From positions 13,443,001-13,507,000 of the forward strand of contig JABWDB010000005.1 of the NCBI GenBank assembly GCA_019614645.1: DNA of 64,000 bases, given 5' to 3'. The position numbers and the translations under genes were made by a program. This DNA is from Stratiolaelaps scimitus. Lineage: Eukaryota > Arthropoda > Arachnida > Mesostigmata > Laelapidae. Numbering within the stretch: position 1 is the first letter of the stretch; each line of letters starts with the position of its first letter. A model generated the notes under the pieces. It was not told the origin of the DNA, did not search any database, and worked only from the letters and a program-made list of their open reading frames with translations. Of the stretch, positions 41,921 through 53,576 are shown in pieces.

Positions 41921-42959
41921 ATATAAAGTAAAGGCAGGTTTAGGGTGTGCCCATAGTACTGAACGGATTGAACTGGGCTCGGCCGATGTCAAGGGACACT
42001 TCCGCTGTGTAACTTAAATTGAATATGTCAAAAAACAAGCTTAGCTCATTATGAGACAATATGTAGTATTGATCTATTTTTGTTGTCTAAGTATCCAGCC
42101 AGTTCAGATTCTTAGGTGTCGAACTCAATCGTGATCATCGCAAATGTAAATGTCCGTAGCAATATATCTGAACGAATTCAGTCGTTTCGATGTGACAATT
42201 CCGCTGAATGGGACGATGTTGTCATATTCATTTGTATATCACAAAATTTGAACCAATTGACTCCCAACTCGCCATCGGACATTACACCTGTTTTATGCTT
42301 ATTGGCCATTTGTCCTGTCAATTTTCAGCAACATATTAAAAAGCAGCGACCCCCTGCTAATTATAGGAAACATGTTCTCAACACGTTAATTTGTTTTTCG
42401 GTCATCCTATATTACGTATTTATTGTATTGTGGTGAAATTTGAACATCGAAACGCTTGTTTGTTTATTTGTTGTTTATTGACAGAATACACCGCCTGCAG
42501 GTGCCCTGCCGCGCCTGGCTGAAGCAAGCCATTCGTACGATAGCCGCTGATGAAGTAAACATCAATATGACTTGTGCAACTATACTATATTGGGGACGGG
42601 ACTGTTTCCTTATATAAAGTGTAATCATATTAACAATTGTTTTGTATGAATAAGGCCACCTATGATCCGGGGGTCTACAGGGGGGCTCTGACTGGTCACG
42701 CGTCCAGCGAGTGAGGGTTTCTCGAACCCCAAGTGCATTGCCACGTTGAGCTTCCAGTGATAAGCGAATATATCGAAGGAAATTGCCCGTTCCCCTCTCG
42801 CCTTCGCCAACCTTTCATCCTTCACTATTCTATTGTATATTGTGAGAACACACGTCCTCTCACACAGACATACAAATAATAAGCATGATTAAATGTGCAC
42901 AACTTCATAGGTTCATAGATAAGTAGGGTATAGAGTACAATAGGTATTCGTAGGTAGAT

Positions 42960-43166
42960 GTAGGCAGGGTAAGGATAGGTTTTGTCAAGCCTCGTCGCGT
43001 GGTGCACGGGTTCGATCCCCACCGGGGGGCTGGGAGGTCCGCAATGCCGAACTGAGTCAGCCTGGAAAATTTACCAGGTTTTGTTCAATGTTTCCATTGA
43101 GCGTCAGTAATTGGCTGCGGAAAAAAAGCTCACGTGCATGCTTACTAACCAACTAACTAACTGACC
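42960..43166 (+). repeat. SINE-like element: tRNA-type B box, body and (CTAA)n tail
   Basis: A good Pol III B box, GGGTTCGATCCCC, lies at 43008-43020 and is followed by a unique body of about 120 bases and then a short tandem tail of AACT/CTAA units at 43141-43166. A tRNA-like promoter, a body and a simple-repeat tail is the standard SINE layout. The A box is not clear and the left end is estimated. Confidence 0.5.
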
Positions 43167-43357
43167 CTCCCAATCTGCGCAGCTTCGAAGGTTGATACGT
43201 TTTGATAGGTGGGAGCAGACCATCTGCCGCTCGATCGTAATCCACAACTCCCTGAGTTACAAGCCGCGCTTGGCGGTGGGGGGTGTGTGTGTCTGTGTGC
43301 ATCTACGGGGACTGATTTGCACCTATGCATTATAGGTGATGACGATGATGATCGTGA

Positions 43358-43918
43358 CTAGCGTCGTTTTTCAAGAAGTTGTGGCACGCCATTCTCGACT
43401 GCTTCGTACACTTTTGCCAATAGATCGTTCAGCGCCGGCACCAGCTCAGGATTCGATGGCCGCTTAGCGTCCTGGAAACTTTTGGCCGTTCGTCCCGCGT
43501 TGTAGAAGACGCCCTTGTCCGTCTTCACGATGCCAGCCTGATCGTAGATGCCTGGCGCGTACTTGAATGCTCCGAGACCGGTGGCGAGCATCGCGCCCAA
43601 GCCGCCGAGGAACACGAACGAGCCGAGCGCGGCTCCAGCGCCAGCCAACGCTTTGCCGACAGCCACTACATCCGTGTTGAGCGTTTTAGAAAGCTCGCGC
43701 GCTACTCGGCCGCCGGCTGCCGCCAAATCCGATACGTTGACCGCCCTCGAGAAGCGTTGCAGCTGTTGGAGATGGTGCAGTTGTTGTAGAGCGGCGCCAA
43801 CTTGGCCCATCGGACCCCCGACGGACCCGAGCGCAGCAAGGGGACCACCCAGACCGTCGACGCCGATCAGGAACGCCAAGCCAACAAAACACACACTGAC
43901 TTTAATAAGCAGATTCAT
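43358..43918 (-). CDS. Putative secreted protein, 186 residues, unknown family
   Basis: One uninterrupted reading frame with coding-like composition. I start it at MNLLIKV because this begins a clear signal peptide (hydrophobic core FVGLAFLIGV, likely cleavage near VDG at residue 22); the frame extends 23 codons further upstream but without secretory character. After the signal come a Gly/Leu/Gln-rich stretch (residues 23-55), an N-glycosylation site NVS (61-63), a charged segment and a long Gly/Ala-rich hydrophobic segment (about 90-118) that could insert in a membrane. A polar tail follows, ending in EKRR. A minus-strand TATAAA-like site lies at about 44466-44471, some 550 bases upstream. 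I do not recognise the family and give no function. Confidence 0.7.
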   Translation of the reverse strand: MNLLIKVSVCFVGLAFLIGVDGLGGPLAALGSVGGPMGQVGAALQQLHHLQQLQRFSRAVNVSDLAAAGGRVARELSKTLNTDVVAVGKALAGAGAALGSFVFLGGLGAMLATGLGAFKYAPGIYDQAGIVKTDKGVFYNAGRTAKSFQDAKRPSNPELVPALNDLLAKVYEAVENGVPQLLEKRR

Positions 43919-46200
43919 CCTTCGTTGGTTCGGCAATCGACAACCAGTCAGCACGGACCGTTTCTCGATATCTCTTCTGGACAGCACTGAACGACTTCCA
44001 CACGGCGCTATCAGTCAAGGAACGAGGGCAGTTACTCCGAGGTGGCGATGTGGAAATCTCAGATGAGTCGCCCCGGAGATCGTTGTCTCACGTATGAGGC
44101 GTTCCTCGATTCTCGGCTTGAGGTAACTTGATGAGATGAAGGACTCCGCACAAACTGCTCTTCACTCCGGGTAGAAGCAGAAGCACCACAATGCGTTTCG
44201 CCACAGCAGACTTGACTGTAACTAATTTGCTTGTTTGATGCGCTTTTTCCTCTCTCTGATTATTGTTGTTGTTATTGTTGTTCTTGCTGTCCTTTTTTTG
44301 TTCAGTTCATCAATTACATTAGTATTAATGCAATTTAATATTACTTTTAAGAAAACAATAAGGCCGCAAGATCGCCTCAGCTTCTTGCTGTGGATGCGTT
44401 CTGCCACGTCAGGTGCTCCAGGGCAGAAGTATTTATTGTGCCCGTGGCTAAAAAGTTGTTCGCCCTTTATAGTCGTCACTCGTTGCCGCCATCCGCTCGC
44501 CCGGAAACCCCGAAGCGCTCGTAGGAAGCGGCGCGGGCGGCGCCGGCAACGCGAACAGTAGCAGCAGCAGCAGCAGCAGCGGCAGCGGCAGCAGCAGCAG
44601 GAGCAATGGAAGATGCCCCAACTACTGAGTCCCTTGCGCGTTGTGGCCAGCAACAGCACACGTAGAAATCGGCATTTTTCTTCACTCCTCCGCAGGTCGG
44701 CCCGTGTGTCCATCAGTCAGTCCGGCCGATTGTCACAATGATGCTCCGATCGCCCCCGAATCGACCCGACCCAGCCGGCCCTCGCATCTCCTCCCATCTC
44801 GCCGTCCTCCCACGATGCCGAACGAGCAGCTCGACCACCGCAAGGCAGCGACTCCACGGAAGCGGGCGACTGACGACGAACCGCCGCTGCGAACGACCAC
44901 TGTCTCCCCCGCCGCCAGCGATGTGACCAGACCCACATCCAGACCCAGCAGCACGTCGGGCTCCGACTGAGTCCGCCGCTGTTGCCCCCTCATCCGTCCC
45001 ATCGTCCAACGGCCGAAACGTCAATGTCTGTGCGTACTACGACGTATGAATCTGCCTCTACCACTGTTGAACCCTCTGCATCTATCTCCTCTGCTGGGAC
45101 CGTTCGCCGCGACTGCTCCTGTTACTAGTGGTGATGACGCCAGAGGGGTGGGTAGGGGCGGGGGGGGTCATCTCGCGACATCTCACGGCCGCTTGTTCAC
45201 GGCCCGGTCACACAACAGGTTCCCATCTTGATGCTGTTCGACGCAGCAGCAGCAGCAGCAGCAGCAGCAACATTATCCACAGTAACAACAGCAGCAGCAG
45301 TGGCAGCCTTTCTAGCGGTGCTTGCTGTCTGACATTTTCCCGTCGGCTTACAAATGCCAGTTTGGCTCATCGGCTGTCGGACCATGATGGTGACATTGGA
45401 CGGCAACTGGCGCTCAGCGCAGCTCGCGCGGCTCGCTCGCCTCCCTGCAAACGGTTGACAAAGCTCCGAATCAGTGGTGGGCGGAGGAAGTAATTCGACG
45501 CAAATCAACAGCAGACCTCCCCGCTTGTTGTACCATGCGCCTACTGGCACAGCGACGCCAGCGAGTAGCATCGGGCCAGCAGCGTCGTTGTCGAGCACCA
45601 TCGCAACTGCAACATGTACGTCGTTGTCAATTCCATTGTTGCTACTACTGCTGCTGCTGCTTGTAAACTGATTTTTCCCCCTGTGACAAGCGCGCTGCTT
45701 CGATAAACTGCAACCTGCTCACGACATTTTTGCTCTGCTTTTCTTGGCTATTCGCACTGCTAGCGTGTTGTGTAATAGGAAAAATAATAGACGCAGATCG
45801 AGTGACGATAGCAACAATACCAATTCGTCGCAAGGGAAAAGTGAAACGAGAGGAAAAGCTGTGGCCAATCTCAATGAAAACGTCCGGTTTTTTGTTCGCT
45901 TGCTTGCAAGCATGCCTTCATATAGAATTGGTGGTGGGGATATGGGGAGCGGCTGCGTATTTCGTTTCAAGGAACGACGCTCAGAGGTATAGCTCTTTGA
46001 GTCAGGCACACTTCGGATACGAGTAAGTTCACAAGCGGCGATTGCCCACCGGCGTCGCATGATCCAACGTAATTCGTGATTAGTGGGTGCGGGTATTGTC
46101 AAACAAAATGTTAAGTTAGCACACCACGAATGTTCTGAGAAAGGGGTAAAATAACCAACTGGGATTGGTTGTTCGGACAGCTACTCTAGGATAGAATATA
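43919..46200. other. Triplet-rich, GC-rich island upstream of the secreted-protein gene
   Basis: Contains CAG/CTG runs at 44555-44604 and 45246-45305 and a GC-rich stretch at 44.7-45.2 kb. Frames are open on both strands with no domains. It lies 5' of the gene at 43358-43918 and may include its promoter and 5' UTR. Confidence 0.4.
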
Positions 46201-47120
46201 CGGATAGCGAAAAACACACGGGAAAGAAAGCCGAAAATACAGAAAAACTAAAATGGTAAACTGTAACGAGAACAGACAGAGCAGTTAAAACAACGGCTAC
46301 TAGAAACTATGATAGAGAATCGAGATAACCATGAATACAATGACGACTAGGTAGATTCACGGTGTTGATGAGTGGCGCGAGTTCTCAGTTTACTACAGGT
46401 TTTTGTGTCCGTTCGATGAGCACTTCGTCTGAGTTAGCTTACGTTGATTGTAAGTTGAAATTCATCTATGACCTGTTGAAGAATTCATTTGCTTTTCGGG
46501 GTCATGTCCCGCCCGAGTCTCCACCTGCTAGCCGCCCACCGTTCCTAATGATTGAGTTTTTCTAAATTGTGTAAAATACAGGTACAACTATGAAGATTGC
46601 GAATAGATTTCCAATTAGACACTATTTGAAAAAGATCGCATGACTTTTGTACCGAGGCAGCGTCACGACCCTCCCTGTGGTTTACTATGCACGGAGAATG
46701 TACAGCAGAGACATTTGTATGGTTGAAAAAGAACTTGGAGTTTAATTAAATCTGGGAGTCAGATTGTACTATCGCATTCAAATGGAGCTCGAAATCAGAG
46801 GCTCACTGCTGCAGTAATGTTATGCATAGAGACCTTACTACATTTGATTATTAGGCCATAAAAATAGCATATGTACCGTGGCATATCGTGGTGTACTCAC
46901 AAGTGCCATCCTCGTCCTTAGTTACCGGTAAAATAGGCATTGTTATCATACGGTTACGAAATGTTGTTAGATGTTAGGCGAAGCGTTCGTTCGGCTTCCA
47001 CAACTTGCAATGGAGTGATCACAGCTGTCATATAATCGAATTTTAATATATCTACACCTTTGTCAATTGTGGATTTGAAAAATAAAATAAGATAGGATAT
47101 ATACGATATATATGACATGT

Positions 47121-47122
<2 letters not shown>

Positions 47123-47154
<32 letters not shown>
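47123..47154. repeat. (TA)n microsatellite
   Basis: Pure TA run. The preceding 46.2-47.1 kb shows nothing I can support. Confidence 0.9.
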
Positions 47155-47155
<1 letters not shown>

Positions 47156-47319
47156 CACTGCGTGATCTCATTCAGCGCCACAACGAAGGGGCATCGATTC
47201 GCGTGGCATCGACTGCAGTTCGGCAGAGGTCCCCTGGCTCGTCGTATTGCTCTGTCAGGCACAGACGAAGATTAGGGATATAGTCGCATTCATGCTTATT
47301 TTCTACCATTTCAGGTGAA

Positions 47320-47880
47320 CAATATCGACTATTGTGTAAGCCCGGCGCCGGTCGCCAGCCGCGTCACACAGTGCTTAATAACACTCTCGTGAGAGCTCTC
47401 TGCTCTGTCGGTGTCGCTTGCCCAAATGAGCCACCGGGCCTCGACGCTGGCGACGGGCGCCGCCCTGACTGCCTCAGCCTCATCCCATCCCACCGAGGCC
47501 AGCACCTCGATTGGGGCGGCTTGGTGGTTGATACTCTAACACCTTCTCATATCAACCACTATGCTTTGGTTACGCGGTATCCTGTGCGGAGCGGGCCAAA
47601 TCACGGAAGCACGGCGCCCTCCAGGCAACTCACCTCTCGTCTCCCCTTGCCTTCGACACCTTAGGCGGCTACGGCCCCCTCACTGCTAATTTCCTCGAAG
47701 GAGCCTGCCACAGGCTGATCCGCGCCACCGGTGGACAAGCGCGCAGGATCCTTCCAACGCAAGCCTTTCTCTCGTTATGCAGAGAGGCAATGCCATCGCC
47801 TCCCTCAGGAGTGACCATTGACGGCTTCGACCTCCGCCTGATACCCAGCTGTCCCAACTGTTTCTTTTGTACATTTTAAG
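47320..47880 (+). mobile_element. Decayed retrotransposon polyprotein C-terminal fragment
   Basis: The plus strand encodes CKPGAGRQPRH, then EPPGLDAGDGRRPD, then a VVDTLTPSHI segment. These match the C-terminal part of retroelement-type proteins common in invertebrate genomes, where EP-GL-R-DGKRPDG and VVDTLAPSH are conserved. The match breaks at a frameshift near 47635-47665 and resumes in another frame (LGGYGPLTANFLEGACHRL, then ATGGQARRILPTQAFLSLC). No 5' part or reverse-transcriptase core is present, so it is a truncated, non-functional copy. The exact clade is uncertain. Confidence 0.6.
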
Positions 47881-48238
47881 ACGCACAATATATAGTTACT
47901 GAATACAGATACTTTTGCTCATTACTGAGACCAAACTGGAGAGTAAGAAAACTGAACGTCAAACTGAAGATTCCTCACAGAGCATATAAGATCTTAAAAT
48001 TACAATTTTTTTTATCTTCATTATTCCATTATATAACTGAGTTTGTTAAATTCAGCTCATCCTATTTGATGAGCTATTGAGAAAACACCTCAGGCTGTGT
48101 CACCTCTGGATATGAAGCTGCCCAACGTGCAAAATTTCTCCGCCGCTGCTATAACGGTAATTTCCGTCGCACACCTCGTAAACCTTATACATTTTTCATA
48201 TCTACATATAAACATATACCTGTTATAATTTCTCGAAC

Positions 48239-48242
<4 letters not shown>

Positions 48243-48290
<48 letters not shown>
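48243..48290. repeat. (TA)n microsatellite
   Basis: Pure TA run of about 48 bases, the longest uninterrupted one together with the run at 8943-8990. Confidence 0.95.
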
Positions 48291-48291
<1 letters not shown>

Positions 48292-48379
48292 GTATATAGC
48301 GAATAAGCCGCCAGACTTTAGCGCACCCTATGGACCGGCATCTTCTAAAGCCACGTTCGCAAATAGATTTAGCGCTTCG

Positions 48380-50390
48380 TGTGAGGATGATGATGATGAT
48401 CGTTATTCGTATTATTATTATTATTATATATCTTAGTCTTCTTCTTCTTCTTCTTCCTAGATTATTGTAAAGCCCTGAAAATTATAGACGAAACGCATTT
48501 TCCGATGTTTTCCTCGCCCGTTCGGTTCAGCTCGCGCTGGGACGTCGGAGCTGAACCGCCACCACCACCAGCAGCAGGCATCGGGGCCGCGCAGCGCACG
48601 ATGCCTCGCATAGGCTCAGCAGCAGCAGCAGACTCAACGCCATCGTCGTCAGCATCGCTGGGGGGGGGGGGGGCAAACTTTGTCGACATTCGACAAAGAT
48701 CATTCATCGGCCACCACCACCACCACCGCTGAGATCACTAATGCTACTACAACTATCCCCCTGGCTATTGGTGCTGCTAAATCCGTCCACACCATCTGCC
48801 GCTCTGCGTCACCTCCGGCCAAACGAACACTTTACTGCTGTTTACTGCTAGAAGCGCCAAGAAGTTGAAGAACAAAACAACGAATCGCTGTTGAAGTCGC
48901 GCGTGCCGCCACCCTGCCAGAGCCCTTTTGGCGTGGCTCAGGCAACAAACAACAGCGAGGATCGCTTAGTGTTGCTGTTTTTTTCCGTTGGGTGCCTGTA
49001 TCAGCAACAAACGCCGATTGACGAACAAAAAGGAAAGCTAAATATGTGAACGCAGTTATACAAACAGCGAAATCAACTGGGCTGGTGGGTAGGTGCTCAC
49101 GCACAGGAGCTCATCGCCACGATGGGTAGCCATCACGCGGGACGAAGCCGCGAGCAGGGGCTCCAACGAGCCCTATGCCAATCATAGGCACACGAGTGCT
49201 TCTTTTTTTAAATTTTAGACTCTCGTCAGACAACCGACAGATGGGTAGCAACAGGCACCAACTTCGTCGTTGGCTGGTGGGATAAGCGGCTGCCGATAGA
49301 ATAGTAATTGCAAAGGTGGCGGGAACAGCAGCAGCTACAGCAACAAATTATAGCAGCTGCAGAGGCACTAGTTAGTTAGCCGTTCCGCTCTCGGCGACTC
49401 GAAATCACCACCACCCTCGTCAAACACGCATCTAGGCATATTGATCCCTTGTCAAGTCTTCCACAGCAGCGGGGGCTCGGAGCAGCGCGGAGTCACTCGC
49501 TTATAGCGGCCGCCCTGTAGACACGCGTTGCAATCAGCCGCGGCGAACAGCTGGCAAAATAAATGCCAGCAGGTAGACAGGCATGCATGCGCATGCTGGT
49601 GGCGGTACGAGATAGAGGCAGCTTAGAAAATGAACGTTATCGAAGATCTTGATCCAATAATATTTTGTATCCATTGTTGATCTAGCTCAGAACGCTCAAC
49701 GATCGTAATGATGGATCTGGCAACGCGGCCGGCCCAGTTGTGGGTGAGGCGAACAGCGGGTTGTGATAACGTTGCTGATATTATTATGGTTGCTGTTGTT
49801 GTTGTTGTTGTTGTTGTTAATGACGCTGTTGTTGGGAACGGCTGTTAGATCAGATCTCATCAATCAGAGCTAGACAATTGCCCTCGGTTCATCAGCAGAG
49901 CAATGAGGCATTTTGCCGCTGTTAGTCGGCCTTTGCTTGATCGCTTTTCAGATAGTCGACTTGGTCGAATTTCGAACGTCTCTGCGACCGCCACCGAAGC
50001 TGACGCCATTGACGAAGTCGCGGCTGCTGTTATTACGCGAAGCCACGCGAGCAGAGATGAGCCGCTCCTGCAGCTGCATTGCTGCTACAGCTTAAGTTGT
50101 TGTTGTTATTGTTGTTGCTGGTCTCTTCTTGCTGTCGGCGTTACTTCGTTGAAACCACCTGCAACGTCTCGTGAACGTAATGTTATGACTGCGATTCTCT
50201 AGTCGATGAAATTGTAGAGAAGAACGTATTTCGATTATGATTTTCGAACATTGAGCTAGCAGCATTTGTAATCGTGCTTGAAGCAATGTCAGTTTCATCA
50301 TTTTTTTTTTGGGAACATTTACCTGTCGAAGGTGTGGTTAATCGTAATGTGTTGATCATTCGTCGTCAAGGAAGGTTCATGTTGGATTGT
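48380..50390. other. Triplet- and GC-rich island with a 14-G run
   Basis: Contains GAT, TTA and TTC triplets at 48385-48460, CAG/CAC runs at 48550-48730, a 14-G run at 48660-48673 and a GTT run at about 49794-49818. Open frames occur on both strands without domains. I see no gene. Confidence 0.4.
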
Positions 50391-50394
50391 TGAG

Positions 50395-50900
50395 TTGTAC
50401 ATAGACATATCCCGGTCGCCGTACAGGCGCACCGTGGCATGCCTCGCTCAGTTCGCCGTCTGTGAAATGTCTGGGTCATTTCCGCCCATTCATGAGATTC
50501 TCAAAATGGTGGGATCATTTGGGGGCACTCCTGTCCAAATGCTACATGCCGTGACTGCTTCGATCCGCTGCCTTAGAAAGTTAGGAGTTCCGTCGAGGTG
50601 TCTAGTGTGTCTAATATACAAGTCTTTATCTCTGCCTCTCCTGTACTATCGGTTGTCTATCCGGGGTAGCGGCTCCCGAGGGATACTTCATCGCGTCGAG
50701 TTTCACCCAGAACGATGCCCTCAGAGTCCTTTTTGGCAGGCGACATTGAGACGCTGTTGTCAAACCTCTTCGAGGATAACAATCTTCTGCCACATGCTAC
50801 ACGGTTAGCACGTATGGCCGTTCTAGCGCTTAAGATGCACTTACAACGATATCATTGCTGGAGAGAGCATCTCCACTCCTATCACCGAGGTTGTTAATAG
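50395..50900 (+). mobile_element. Decayed non-LTR retrotransposon, C-terminal reverse-transcriptase region
   Basis: The frame contains LRKLGVPSRCLVCLIYKSL then LPLLYYRLSIRG, matching the region after the polymerase core of CR1/Jockey-type elements (LR-LGVP...LLYKSLVLPILYYGLPVWG). It then slips frame, giving QNDALRVLFG and later LPHATRLARMAVLAL, also typical of that region. The frameshifts and the missing catalytic domain show an old truncated copy. Confidence 0.55.
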
Positions 50901-51879
50901 CTCTGTCCCGCCACTCGGCTTGTGATGCCATTGACTGTTAAAGAGTGTCTAATCGCCACCCGCACTTGACTACCGCCTGCGGGCTTTCTGGACCTCGCTG
51001 AAATCTCTGAATATCTACTCGCCCTGTGTCTAATCGTTCTGACACATCCAGTAGTACAAAGCTGCCAGGCTCGTTTTTTCTTATTCTGAACGAGTAAACC
51101 CTTTTGATAAGTAGTTAGAGTTGCTGGAGTCGTCCGAACAACGCATTGGTGAACTGCCCTCGTCTGCATGTCTCGTGTCCATCAACATACCTATTGTATA
51201 ATATATGCCCTTCATAATATACCGAAATATATAAGCAACCATTTTAAAAGTGGTGTTAATTCCATTCAGCGTCAGTAAATTCAACAGACGACCAGGCTCG
51301 ATGCAAATTCAAAAATCGAATATACGCTCTTCAACGGTTCAACTCAATTGTATTGAGTTGAATTGCATTCCGCTAATGTCACCAGGTTCAACTATGTCAC
51401 AACTATTTTATAGCCTTGACGTCCAGTTCAACTGCAATGATGTCACTAAATAAACTTCTAGCAAACTGCGTTGAGTGCACGACTGTATGAACAATTTAAG
51501 AATACCACAAATTCAAAGCGGGCTTCACTCGGCGACGCCCGCTGAGCACCGCTGAAACTTGCGGAACGCTAATGTGACCACTGTAATATTCCAGTGAGAC
51601 GGGCTAGATTCGTATAGTAGGGTCAGAGGATCCCTAGAACGAGATCGATGCCTGTCCCAAGAGCAGCAGCAGCAGCAGCAGCGCTACTTTCAAAAGCAAA
51701 ATAAAGTTTATGCCAGGCTGAGCCTAATCTCACACGTATCTCTGAATCAATCTTAAACGTGACGGCAAACAACGGCCGTCGAGTCTCAGCTACTAGGTAT
51801 ACCATCATGCCAATCATCATATCGCATTGGCATTCGTGCACGGTTGTCATAGATGCCCTTAGAAAGTAGATGGAGGCTC

Positions 51880-51960
51880 GTGTGAACCCAGGGCGCGAAC
51901 CCGATACGACCGGAGCTAGACGCCTTCCGCATCCGCGCAATAGAGAGACGAGCCGCGGGC
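51880..51960 (-). repeat. tRNA-like/SINE-like fragment
   Basis: The minus strand carries GCGCGGATGCGGAAGGCGTC (A-box-like) followed by GGGTTCGCGCCC (B-box-like). The spacing is shorter than in a true tRNA. It resembles the head of the element at 53428-53576 in layout. Confidence 0.25.
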
Positions 51961-52544
51961 ACAGGCGTTCGGGCGGACGGTTTGTCAACCACGTTGGAGC
52001 TAACGGCAAATTGCGACAGACGGTGACGACGGTCGTACCACTTTGTGTTGCAGAACGCGTGTGAATCAAATACATGGCGTCTTGTAGAAAAAATGGAACG
52101 AACAGCAATGGCTAACATTAACCGTCGACTTGGAGATGTCATTAGCGGGAAATCGGTTGGCATCAACCAACGATTGGACGATTCTGCTGTTTCGAAATGT
52201 GCCCCACCAGTCGATATTGGTTCTAGCGGTAGACCGAGATATAGAAGGTGTTTCAGATCTTGCAAATAAAAAAACACGCCAAAAAAAATACATATTCTCA
52301 ACCGAAACTGATGTACACACATTGATAGATGACAAAAGTAGCCTGACCTGCAAAAAAACATCTGTTGACATCAACGGACGGACACAACCAAAAATAAGCA
52401 TTTTTGTTGGTCGTTCCGGTATCCCGGAAAAGAATAATTCGGTCGAACGATATCCCATAAGGCGTTCCGATAAGGTTGAATTATCATGGTTGCAAAAATT
52501 GATGTGGCGCAAGGTCCAGCTTCCGAGAGGCTTCCCGAATATAC

Positions 52545-52568
52545 ATATATATATATATATATATATAT
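52545..52568. repeat. (TA)n microsatellite
   Basis: Pure TA run. Frames on both strands at 51.8-52.5 kb overlap each other and have no domain, so I do not call a gene there. Confidence 0.85.
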
Positions 52569-53427
52569 GTATATGAACGTTGTGAGTAGTATGAAAGCTA
52601 TTTATTATTAGCTTAATTACAAATAATTAATTATTACTATTATTTTCAATATACAGCATTATCAGATCATGATTTGATGTGCGCTTAGTAAATGTGTTAA
52701 TTAATGTTAGTCCATATTCTCTCCTTCGCTCACCTTCCCGACAGCCATCGATAGGATTTCTCCCTTCCCGGAGCACTGCAGCCTGGGTATTGTTAGTACA
52801 TGCAGTACTTATGCCCACCTGTACAAACCTTGCATAAATTAAGTCTTTCATTGGATAAAATAGCATCCGCTAACTAGATCCTAACCTTGACTATGATTTA
52901 ATGTGGTCGCTCGTGAGGATTATGTGAGAGTGGATGTTTCGCGCACGAGACATCGGTTGATGACCACAAAAAAGTGTGTCTCTTGTGTGCTCATCGAGAA
53001 TGCAACGTGCCACTGACAGAGAACTCCATGAAGACAAAAGTTAGAAATATTGTAGTTATTATTAACAAATATTTATTCACAGGGTTTGGGTCAGATGCAA
53101 TGTGAATAGGGAGCATATTGTAAATATTGTTAGTAACAATACTGTAAGTAGATTTTTAAGCATTTTGATTCATTGATTTATTCATTAAAAATGTAGGCAG
53201 ACGACTGACACAAATTAACGTGAATCCGCGAAGCTCATATGAAGCCATTATCAGGCTGGCCGAGGTCACTGATCATCTCCCGTTATATCGTCCATTGCTG
53301 GCTTCCTGAGGTACATGTGATCAAACGATATTATTGAATACCATATTCTCCTGGACGTTTGAAACCCTCTGCGCCCCAAATCCCGCTAATATTAAATAGA
53401 ACCGCGGCTGCGCGCCTAAATTGTGTA

Positions 53428-53576
53428 TTAAGGTAAGGTAAAGGTTTATTGGTTTATTAAAGGAGGCGCAATTTCGCAATGCTTAAGCTCTCTTATATGT
53501 CACGCAGCGGGGCTCGAACCTGCCGCTTCTGGCTTCCGATATCCAGAGCCTTAATCGTCCAAGCCACCGCGCTGAC
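53428..53576 (-). repeat. tRNA-derived SINE with simple-repeat tail
   Basis: Read on the minus strand, a tRNA-like head of 78 bases begins GTCAGCGCGGTGGCTTGGAC and ends TGCGTGACA. Its outer four bases (GTCA/TGAC) pair; it has an A-box-like region, a TCTGG/CCAGA anticodon-type stem with an enlarged loop, and a B box GGTTCGAGCCC (53510-53520). A short body follows, then a tail of AATAAACC and CCTTA units. This is the expected SINE structure. The tRNA fold is degraded, so it is not a working tRNA gene. Its closest tRNA type looks like Leu or Ser, but this is tentative. I see no clear target-site duplication. Confidence 0.6.

Noticed and set aside
43548..44066. 172-codon plus-strand frame
   Set aside because: It is the antisense shadow of the secreted-protein gene at 43358-43918, which has a signal peptide and better composition.
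51786..52576. Frames of 148-191 codons on both strands
   Set aside because: They overlap each other on opposite strands, lack domains and start methionines in a good context, and one runs into a TA microsatellite.
53499..53576. A functional tRNA gene on the minus strand
   Set aside because: The acceptor stem is only partly paired, the anticodon loop is enlarged and a repeat tail follows; a SINE explains it better.
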